Positions 1-5,374 of a DNA stretch of 6,726 nt are shown piece by piece; position 1 is the stretch's first letter; the number at the start of each line of letters is the position of its first letter. The position numbers and the translations under genes were made by a program. Source of the stretch: Bacteroidota bacterium (GTDB lineage: Bacteria > Bacteroidota > Bacteroidia > UKL13-3); assembly GCA_947462865.1 (NCBI GenBank), contig CANHRW010000113.1, positions 1-6,726 of the forward strand. Reading direction: 5' to 3'. The notes under the pieces are model-generated. The model searched no databases and was not told the origin of the DNA. It saw nothing but the letters and a program-made list of their open reading frames with translations.

Positions 1-709
1 CATTCATGGAGCAGACAATGTTCAAAGAAAAGGGCCATCTAGAGCCGTTCAGAGCGGTCAAATTACGGCTACACAAATGAAAAAGGCTTTATTTTTTGTT
101 GCTGTACTTTCATTTTTTTCAGGTATTACACTGTTGTTGAGTAGTTATCCAATTATTGGCTTAACAGCAACCCTTGTATTGTTGGGTATGGGTATTTTAG
201 CAATTGCTGCTGCAATATATTATACCAATGGCAAGCGACCATACGGATACAGAGGCTTAGGTGATCTCTCTGTATTTATTTTTTTTGGAGGTTTGGGTGT
301 GTTGGGCACGGCTTATTTACAAACAGGTATGCTAAGCCTATCATCAGTTTGGCTAGCTGTTTGTTTTGGCTTCTTAGCTGTAGGGGTTTTAAACATTAAC
401 AACATGCGAGATATTGAAGCAGACCAATTGGCTGCTAAGTATTCTATACCTGTTAGAATTGGTTTGCCTATGGCAAAACGCTACCATTATATTTTAATAT
501 TAGTAGCCTTAAACAGCTGCATTTATTTTGTTCAAACATCAGGCATCAGTGCTTATTTCATTATTTTACCTTTTATGGCATTGCTATATCACCTATGGAG
601 AATAAGTAGGTGCAATTTGCCAGAAGCGTTTGATCCCTTGCTCAAGCAACTTTCGTTGAGTACATTTTTACTAGCCCTTGCTTTGTATGCTGGTTTTTAT
701 TGCTTATAG
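1..709 (+). CDS. menA: 1,4-dihydroxy-2-naphthoate polyprenyltransferase (MenA), 5'-truncated by window edge
   Basis: This is the C-terminal part of MenA, the UbiA-superfamily integral membrane enzyme that attaches a polyprenyl chain to 1,4-dihydroxy-2-naphthoate, giving demethylmenaquinone. The frame is open from the first complete codon at position 2, so the ATG at 77 is internal and not the start. The 25 residues before it read IHGADN...KGPSRAVQSGQIT, the conserved stretch after the first Asp-rich motif of MenA. Numbering from position 2, the MenA signature YGYRGLGDLSVFIFF lies near residues 81-95, and the second Asp-rich motif NNMRDIEAD at 133-141 is followed by PVRIG. Several hydrophobic membrane segments follow. 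About 235 residues are visible of a family length near 300; the N-terminus and the first Asp-rich motif are outside the window. menC begins at the stop codon, which supports the menaquinone assignment. The promoter is not visible. Confidence 0.93.
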   Translation, partial: IHGADNVQRKGPSRAVQSGQITATQMKKALFFVAVLSFFSGITLLLSSYPIIGLTATLVLLGMGILAIAAAIYYTNGKRPYGYRGLGDLSVFIFFGGLGVLGTAYLQTGMLSLSSVWLAVCFGFLAVGVLNINNMRDIEADQLAAKYSIPVRIGLPMAKRYHYILILVALNSCIYFVQTSGISAYFIILPFMALLYHLWRISRCNLPEAFDPLLKQLSLSTFLLALALYAGFYCL

Positions 710-711
710 TT

Positions 712-1743
712 TTGAAGTATAGCTATACCAAATATCCTCTTCAATTTGCTTTTGATGCACGCACTTCACGTGGGCCTATTCAAACACATGTGGCCTACTT
801 GATAACAATTACAGATGGCAATAAAAGAGGCATTGGTGAAGCGTCACCTTTGGTAGGTTTAAGCATTGATGCAGTACCTTCATTTGAAAAACAATTGCAG
901 TTTTTTTTAAATGAATTGGCTTCAGGTAAACAATTTACTGATTTAGATTTAAAGATGTGGCCAGCAATCCAGTTTGGTTTAGAAACAGCCATTGCTGATT
1001 TTGATAATGGAGGCCATCAATTGTTTGAACCCAATGATTGGGTCCATGGAACACCAATTCCAATTAACGGTTTGGTTTGGATGCAACAAGCCGATCAAAT
1101 GCTCATGCAAGCCATCACCAAAGTGCAACAAGGCTATACCCACATTAAGTTTAAAGTGGGCGCACTCCATTTTGAAGAAGAGTGCAACCTGCTCAATGAA
1201 TTTAGAAAGCTATACAGCGCAAGTGAAGTACAAATCAGGTTAGATGCCAATGGGGCATTCTCTAAAAATGAAGCACTAGAAAAAATTCAGGAATTGAATC
1301 AATTTCATATTCATAGCATTGAACAGCCCATTCCAGCTGGTAATTGGGATGCCATGGCCGCACTCATTCAAGAAAGCCCTATACCAATTGCTTTAGATGA
1401 AGAGTTAATTGGTATTGATGTTTGGTCAAAAGGCAATGAGTTGATGAACCATTGTATGCCTAATTACCTCATTTTAAAACCCACGCTCATTGGTGGCATT
1501 GCCAATGCCAACGAATGGATCCGATTGGCTCAACACTACCAAAAAGGTTGGTGGGCAACTTCGGCTTTGGAATCGAGTATTGGATTAAACAGAATTGCAC
1601 AATGGTGTAGCGGCACTGGCTCAAAAATTCCTCAAGGTTTGGGAACAGGTAGTTTGTATAGCAATAATTTTGAGTCGCCTTTTACAGCCAAAGCAGGCTT
1701 TCTTAGTTACGACTTGGCCAAAACATGGAAACTGCCTTTTTAA
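712..1743 (+). CDS. menC: o-succinylbenzoate synthase (MenC), enolase superfamily
   Basis: MenC dehydrates SHCHC to o-succinylbenzoate in menaquinone synthesis and is cytoplasmic. The enolase-superfamily residues are all present. Numbering from the alternative TTG at 700, they are the Lys pair of IKFKVG (K150, K152), metal ligands D182 (RLDANGAF), E208 (SIEQPI) and D233 (ALDEEL), K260 (LILKPT), and the SALESSIG loop at 288-295. N-terminal TSRG and GIGEASPL are typical of OSBS capping domains. There is no ATG near the 5' end. TTG at 712 gives MKYSYTKYPLQF, which fits the usual family start and lies 2 nt after the menA stop; TTG at 700 overlaps menA by 10 nt and adds four residues. Related enzymes are dipeptide epimerases and N-succinylamino acid racemases; adjacency to menA favours OSBS, although promiscuity is possible. 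The 3' end overlaps the convergent vanZ-like gene. Confidence 0.92.
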   Translation: MKYSYTKYPLQFAFDARTSRGPIQTHVAYLITITDGNKRGIGEASPLVGLSIDAVPSFEKQLQFFLNELASGKQFTDLDLKMWPAIQFGLETAIADFDNGGHQLFEPNDWVHGTPIPINGLVWMQQADQMLMQAITKVQQGYTHIKFKVGALHFEEECNLLNEFRKLYSASEVQIRLDANGAFSKNEALEKIQELNQFHIHSIEQPIPAGNWDAMAALIQESPIPIALDEELIGIDVWSKGNELMNHCMPNYLILKPTLIGGIANANEWIRLAQHYQKGWWATSALESSIGLNRIAQWCSGTGSKIPQGLGTGSLYSNNFESPFTAKAGFLSYDLAKTWKLPF

Positions 1744-2113
1744 ACAGCGGGTCAAATACGAATAAAACCAAGCTGTAACAAAATGCACCTAAGCAATTTG
1801 CATACATGTCTTCTAATTCATAAGTTCTATAGATAAAAAAGGTGCCTTGTAATTGTTCAATTAAAATGCCATAAACAGCACTTATGATAGCACCAATTAA
1901 GTACCAGAATTTGTTCTTTTGGTAGTGAACCCAAGCAATATTTAATAACAATGCTTGTGTGCCAAATAATACAAAATGGGCCAGTTTGTCTATTCCAAAA
2001 CTAAACCAGTTTAAATACAATTTTGGAAATTGACTCACATTCATAATGCAGCCAACTAAAATAAAGAATGCCCAAACTACTGCAGGGCCAAATGCCACTA
2101 TTTTCTTTAACAC
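1703..2113 (-). CDS. VanZ-like family small membrane protein
   Basis: This 136-residue protein has about four hydrophobic segments (roughly 6-24, 44-61, 69-86, 107-122) and the VanZ-like family pattern: DKLAH at 42-46 followed by a membrane helix, then YGILIEQLQ at 81-89, an Arg at 96, and ELEDMYANCLGAF at 99-111 with conserved Asp102, Asn106 and Gly109. VanZ of the vancomycin cluster confers low-level teicoplanin resistance, but most stand-alone homologues, including this one, have no known substrate or reaction. The start is GTG at 2113-2111, inside the last codons of pgk (GTGTGTTAA, where the final TAA stops pgk), a 7-nt overlap that suggests translational coupling and co-transcription from the pgk promoter. 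The last 41 nt run antisense to the end of menC, so the final dozen residues are constrained by both genes. No antibiotic-resistance cluster surrounds it. Confidence 0.85.
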   Translation of the reverse strand: MLKKIVAFGPAVVWAFFILVGCIMNVSQFPKLYLNWFSFGIDKLAHFVLFGTQALLLNIAWVHYQKNKFWYLIGAIISAVYGILIEQLQGTFFIYRTYELEDMYANCLGAFCYSLVLFVFDPLFKKAVSMFWPSRN

Positions 2114-3327
2114 ACCGCTTCTATTGCTGCAATACCTGGAAGTTGTTTGCCTTCAAAATATTCAAGCAAAGCCCCCCCGCCTGTGCTGATATAACTTACT
2201 TCATTTTCAAAGCCAAATTTTGCAACAGCTGCAGCACTATCTCCACCACCAATTAAACTAAATGCACCTTGTTTACTTGCTTCAACAACAGCTGCTCCTA
2301 CTAATTTAGTTCCATTTTCAAAATGGCTCATTTCAAAAACACCCATTGGGCCATTCCATAAAATGGTTTTAGAGGCTTTAATGGCATCAGAGAATGCACC
2401 TATAGCCTTTTCTCCAATGTCTAATCCCATCCAACCTTTTTCAATCAATTGGTTACTGCATTGTTTGTATGCGGCTTCATTGCTAAAGGCATCAGCAACA
2501 ATAGAGTCTTCGGGTAACAACAACTGTACCCCTCTGTTCTTTGCTTTTTCCATTAATTCTTTGCAAAGGTCTAAACGGTCATCTTCACATAAACTTGAAC
2601 CAATTTCATAACCTTGGGCTTTTAAAAAGGTATAAGCCATACCACCCCCAATGATGAGGTAGTCAACTTTTTCAATCAGGTTCTCTAATATGAGAAGTTT
2701 ATCTGAAACTTTAGCTCCACCTGTAATGGCAGTAAATGGCCTTTCTGCACCTTGCATCACCTTTTGTGCATTTTCTATTTCTCTTGCCATGACATATCCA
2801 AAACAAGCCGCTTTAGGAAAGAATTGTGCAATGATAGCAGTAGAGGCATGTGCTCTATGGGCTGTTCCAAAAGCATCGTTTACATAAATATTTCCAAGCT
2901 TGCTGAGTTGCTCAGCAAATGCCAAGTCGCCTTTTTCTTCTTCTTTGTAAAAGCGTAGGTTTTCTAATAACAATATTTCACCTGCTTTTAATTGATTGGC
3001 CATTTCTATTGCATCAGCACCAATACAGTCACTTGCAAATTGGATGGGCTTACCTGTTAGTTCACTCAACTTGGCAACTAAATGCTTCAATGTAAATTTA
3101 TCATATGCAACGCTTCCGTCCTCGTTCAATTTTTTCAATGGTCTTCCTAAATGACTCATCAAAATACAAGCGCCACCATCGGCCAATATTTTTTGTATGG
3201 TTGGAATGGTTGCTTTTATGCGCGCATCGTCAGTTACGGCAAAAGTTGTTTTGTCTAATGGAACATTGAAATCAACACGAATCAAGGCTTTTTTGCCTGA
3301 AAAATTCATTTGGTCAACAGTTAACAT
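2107..3327 (-). CDS. pgk: Phosphoglycerate kinase
   Basis: Phosphoglycerate kinase transfers phosphate from 1,3-bisphosphoglycerate to ADP (reversible), a cytoplasmic step of glycolysis and gluconeogenesis. From the ATG at 3327 the protein has 406 residues, normal for bacterial PGK. Visible landmarks are RVDFNVPL (17-24, substrate-binding Asp and Asn), SHLGRP (58-63), ENLRF (122-126), NDAFGTAHRAH (150-160), GGAKVSDK (203-210, nucleotide-domain Lys), GPMGVFE (326-332), GGGDS (360-364) and STGGGA (381-386). Both lobes and the hinge are intact. A TTG 24 nt upstream (3351-3349) would add eight residues, but it overlaps the predicted -7 promoter box and so would lie ahead of the transcript start; ATG at 3327 is preferred. 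The vanZ-like gene overlaps its stop codon. It is not clustered with gapA or other glycolytic genes within the window. Confidence 0.97.
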   Translation of the reverse strand: MLTVDQMNFSGKKALIRVDFNVPLDKTTFAVTDDARIKATIPTIQKILADGGACILMSHLGRPLKKLNEDGSVAYDKFTLKHLVAKLSELTGKPIQFASDCIGADAIEMANQLKAGEILLLENLRFYKEEEKGDLAFAEQLSKLGNIYVNDAFGTAHRAHASTAIIAQFFPKAACFGYVMAREIENAQKVMQGAERPFTAITGGAKVSDKLLILENLIEKVDYLIIGGGMAYTFLKAQGYEIGSSLCEDDRLDLCKELMEKAKNRGVQLLLPEDSIVADAFSNEAAYKQCSNQLIEKGWMGLDIGEKAIGAFSDAIKASKTILWNGPMGVFEMSHFENGTKLVGAAVVEASKQGAFSLIGGGDSAAAVAKFGFENEVSYISTGGGALLEYFEGKQLPGIAAIEAVC

Positions 3328-3348
3328 GTGTCTTGTAATTAGGTGTTG

Positions 3349-3377
3349 CAAATGTACTCATTCTTTTTAGGGTGCAA
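3349..3377 (-). promoter_or_regulatory. Bacteroidota-type housekeeping promoter of pgk
   Basis: On the minus strand, TTG (3377-3375, preceded by a run of T) is separated by 18 nt from TACATTTG (3356-3349). This matches the Bacteroidota primary sigma-factor consensus TTG-N~19-TAnnTTTG exactly in both boxes. The inferred transcription start is about five bases past the box, near 3344, leaving a leader of roughly 15-17 nt before the pgk ATG at 3327. It would also drive the coupled vanZ-like gene. Confidence 0.7.
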
Positions 3378-3440
3378 AAAGACTCAATGAAAAAATTCAC
3401 ATCGTATGGTAGTTTGGCTCCGAAAGTTTATTTTTAAAAC

Positions 3441-3788
3441 ATGGCAATCAAATTTATCAAAGTCTATGACTACGCATTGCACGGAAGTGAACCACAGGCT
3501 AACAATACATTGCGCACCATTGATATAGAAGGCAAACGCATTTGTTTGGCGCATATTAACCAAAAATTTTATGCTACAGACGACAAATGTCCACATGCAG
3601 GCGCAAGACTTGGCGCAGGTTTTTGCGATGAAGCCGGTATGATTGTATGTCCGGTTCATAGGTATAAGTATAATCCAATTACTGGAAAAGGTGCTAACCA
3701 GCAAGGAGATTTTATTGCAACCTATCCGGTTCAAGAAAAGCAAGATGGTGTATATGTAGGAATAGAAAAAAAATGGTGGCAATTTTAA
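3441..3788 (+). CDS. Small Rieske [2Fe-2S] ferredoxin-like protein
   Basis: This 115-residue protein is a stand-alone Rieske domain, predicted to be a soluble cytoplasmic electron carrier. The two cluster-binding motifs are C50-P-H52 (within DDKCPHAGARL) and C70-P-V-H73 (within VCPVHRYKYNPITGKG), 17 residues apart, so both Cys and both His ligands are present. The N-terminal FIKVYDY and LRTIDIEGKRICLAHINQKFYA form the usual beta-sandwich lead-in, and YPVQEKQDGVYVGI is the typical last strand pair. It has no signal peptide, membrane helix or fused oxygenase domain, and resembles the ferredoxin components of Rieske dioxygenases or the NirD-type small subunit. No such oxygenase or reductase is nearby, so its partner is unknown. 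The ATG at 3441 is clear. The next gene starts 6 nt after the stop, suggesting an operon. The final KKWWQF is an unusual aromatic C-terminus. Confidence 0.9.
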   Translation: MAIKFIKVYDYALHGSEPQANNTLRTIDIEGKRICLAHINQKFYATDDKCPHAGARLGAGFCDEAGMIVCPVHRYKYNPITGKGANQQGDFIATYPVQEKQDGVYVGIEKKWWQF

Positions 3789-3794
3789 CAAATT

Positions 3795-4535
3795 ATGCAA
3801 GAACTCATTTCACAATATTTACACCAATACAATGAATTTAAACATTGGAGTCCAAGTCATTTGGCTGCCTTGTTTGTGTCTTTGAGTTGTATTGTTATGA
3901 TTCCCCTTTACAGCAAACACTATTTAAGCGAAAAAGCTCAATACAGATTAGGCGCAGCAATTGGTATTTTAATTGCTTGTAGTTTATTGGCATGGAATCT
4001 TATGGTAGCGGCATCTGGTAATTATTCTTTGCAGAAAGATTTGCCTTTGCAATTGTGCCGGTTTGCAAATTTAACTGTTGTTTTAGTGATGGTTTGGCGC
4101 AAACAATGGTGGTTTGAGTTACTCTATTTTTGGGCCTTGGCAGGCATGTTACAAGCAAGTATTACCCCCGATTTAAAAGAAGATTATCCGCATTTTTTGT
4201 ATTTCAGGTATTGGATTGGGCATACCGGTATGATACTGGCTTTGGTATATGCAGCAGTGGTATATCAAATGAGGCCACAATTCAAACATGTGCTCAAGGC
4301 CATGGTTGGAATTAACGTATTTATGTTGTTTGCAGCTTTGGTAAATGTGCTCATAGGAGCCAATTATTTTTGGATTTGTAACAAACCTCCAACAGCAAGT
4401 ATTTTAGATTACCTAGGGCCTTGGCCTTGGTATATTTTCTTCGCAGAATTTGTTGCACTAGCCAATTTTTCATTGGCTTACTTGCCTTGGTTGCTGGTAG
4501 ATTACATCCAAAAAAAGCAATCTAATACCGAATAG
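3795..4535 (+). CDS. YwaF/TMEM164-like polytopic membrane protein (TIGR02206-type)
   Basis: This 246-residue protein has about six or seven hydrophobic segments (near 22-38, 53-73, 90-101, 107-121, 140-158, 168-188, 212-235). It resembles the bacterial YwaF family of conserved integral membrane proteins (TIGR02206), which is grouped with eukaryotic TMEM164. Diagnostic features are the opening HWSPSHLAALF (17-27), LPLQLCRF (83-90) with Cys88 in the position of the family LPLH-x-C motif, TPDLKEDYPHF (125-134), RYWIGHTGM (138-146) with His143, GANYFWICNKPP (188-199) and GPWPWY (208-213). Human TMEM164 has been reported to act as a phospholipid acyltransferase; whether bacterial members do so is unproven, and I assign no function. 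The ATG at 3795 lies 6 nt after the Rieske stop, so the two are probably co-transcribed. The stop TAG (4533-4535) is one base from the stop of the convergent permease gene. Confidence 0.82.
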   Translation: MQELISQYLHQYNEFKHWSPSHLAALFVSLSCIVMIPLYSKHYLSEKAQYRLGAAIGILIACSLLAWNLMVAASGNYSLQKDLPLQLCRFANLTVVLVMVWRKQWWFELLYFWALAGMLQASITPDLKEDYPHFLYFRYWIGHTGMILALVYAAVVYQMRPQFKHVLKAMVGINVFMLFAALVNVLIGANYFWICNKPPTASILDYLGPWPWYIFFAEFVALANFSLAYLPWLLVDYIQKKQSNTE

Positions 4536-4536
4536 T

Positions 4537-5262
4537 TTAAGCCAAAGCCATTGTCAATTCAAGCAATCCGGTTAATAGTATCAGCAGTAAAACAAGGGTG
4601 CGGAATTTTTTGTAATCGAATCGATTTAAAATCAATTTACCCACCCAAGTACCAATAAAACTTGTCACAAACAACCAAGGTAACAAATACAAATCATGTA
4701 GATGTATAAATCCATTGATGCCATAGACGATGGTTCTAGACGAATCTACCAATAAATCTATGAGTGCCGAAGTAGCGATAAATGTTTGAATGGGCAGTTT
4801 AAATGAAGTGAGTAACAAACCTCTGATTGCACCTCCGGTGCCTATTATTCCTGCTAAGAAGCCAGCAATTGACCCTCCAATTAAATTATTTTTTAAATTG
4901 ATTTTCCAATTGATATTTTCAAACAATAAAAGTATCACGCTCAATGCAATCAAAAAAATGGATAAGGCATTTTTTAGAAGATCAGTTGCTACAAATTTGC
5001 TCAGGTAAGCACCTATAAAAACAAACAAAACAGAAGGAATGCCAATCTGATAAATGAGCTTTTTATTGATACCTGTTCGGAATAAGCTCAATTTTGAAAT
5101 GTTGCTCGACAAATGAAACAGTGCAGTAATGCCAAGTGCCGATTGAAAATCGATGAAATAACTGGCAATGGGAATAAAAAACAAGGAGGAACCAAAACCA
5201 CCTATAGTGCCTAAAATTTCGGCAACCAATGCCAATAACAAAAATAAAACGGGATGTTCCAA
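4537..5262 (-). CDS. TSUP (TauE/SafE) family membrane permease
   Basis: This 241-residue protein is almost entirely membrane-embedded and belongs to the TSUP family (TauE/SafE), whose characterised members move sulfite, sulfonates, thiosulfate or other organic anions. It shows the family's internal duplication: a glycine-rich loop in the first half (GTIGGFGSSLFFIP, 18-31) and its counterpart in the second (AGIIGTGGAIRGLL, 137-150), each followed by a re-entrant helix region. The segment LGITALFHLSSNISK (43-57) is also typical. The substrate cannot be read from the sequence, and no sulfur-assimilation gene lies nearby. There is no ATG near the 5' end; the in-frame codon at 5262-5260 is TTG, and an in-frame stop occurs only 18 nt upstream, so TTG is the most plausible start and gives MEHPVLFLLL. 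A 112-bp gap separates it from the upstream ATPase gene on the same strand. Confidence 0.87.
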   Translation of the reverse strand: MEHPVLFLLLALVAEILGTIGGFGSSLFFIPIASYFIDFQSALGITALFHLSSNISKLSLFRTGINKKLIYQIGIPSVLFVFIGAYLSKFVATDLLKNALSIFLIALSVILLLFENINWKINLKNNLIGGSIAGFLAGIIGTGGAIRGLLLTSFKLPIQTFIATSALIDLLVDSSRTIVYGINGFIHLHDLYLLPWLFVTSFIGTWVGKLILNRFDYKKFRTLVLLLILLTGLLELTMALA

Positions 5263-5267
5263 GCGTT

Positions 5268-5275
5268 CAAAAATA
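5268..5275 (-). promoter_or_regulatory. Possible -7 box for the TSUP permease gene
   Basis: The minus strand reads TATTTTTG here, an exact match to the Bacteroidota -7 consensus TAnnTTTG. No TTG stands at the expected -33 distance; the triplet 19 nt upstream is TGG. Its edge is only 5 nt from the TTG start at 5262, so if used it would give a leaderless or nearly leaderless transcript. In such AT-rich DNA a chance match is quite possible. Confidence 0.25.
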
Positions 5276-5304
5276 GCTTAAAATATAGGCTAAACCATAG
5301 TAGT

Positions 5305-5320
5305 AACTATTTAAATAGTT
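5305..5320. repeat. 16-bp perfect palindrome in the intergenic region (candidate operator)
   Basis: AACTATTTAAATAGTT is identical to its own reverse complement over all 16 bases, with no spacer. It lies about 43 bp upstream of the permease start codon and 55 bp beyond the ATPase stop. A spacer-less palindrome is a poor hairpin, and no U-run follows it directly on either strand, so a binding site for a dimeric regulator is more likely than a terminator. Its location upstream of the possible -7 box at 5268-5275 would suit control of the permease gene. The regulator is unknown, and low base complexity makes chance a real alternative. Confidence 0.4.
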
Positions 5321-5374
5321 GTTTGTGATTTTTTATTGCTCTAATTAAATGCTTTGTTATAATAACTTGGATGC

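Noticed and set aside
77..79. ATG as the start of a 210-residue membrane protein
   Set aside because: The frame is open back to the left edge and encodes conserved MenA sequence (GADN, GPSRAVQSGQIT), so this ATG is an internal methionine.
1744..1776. ACAGC/GCTGT inverted repeat just after the menC stop, as a terminator
   Set aside because: The stem is only 5 bp with a 23-nt loop and no U-tract follows; it also lies inside the vanZ-like coding sequence.
1703..2113. Glycopeptide resistance determinant
   Set aside because: VanZ-like similarity alone does not indicate resistance; no vanHAX or regulator genes are nearby and the gene is coupled to pgk.
3410..3417. TAGTTTGG as a promoter box for the Rieske gene
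   Set aside because: It lacks one base of the TAnnTTTG spacing and no TTG is found at the -33 distance. Some promoter must exist in 3328-3440, but I cannot place it.
3384..3800. Long open frame antisense to the Rieske gene
   Set aside because: It lies opposite a well-supported Rieske gene; its product is rich in Cys, Phe and Ile without a recognisable domain, as expected of a shadow frame in AT-rich DNA.
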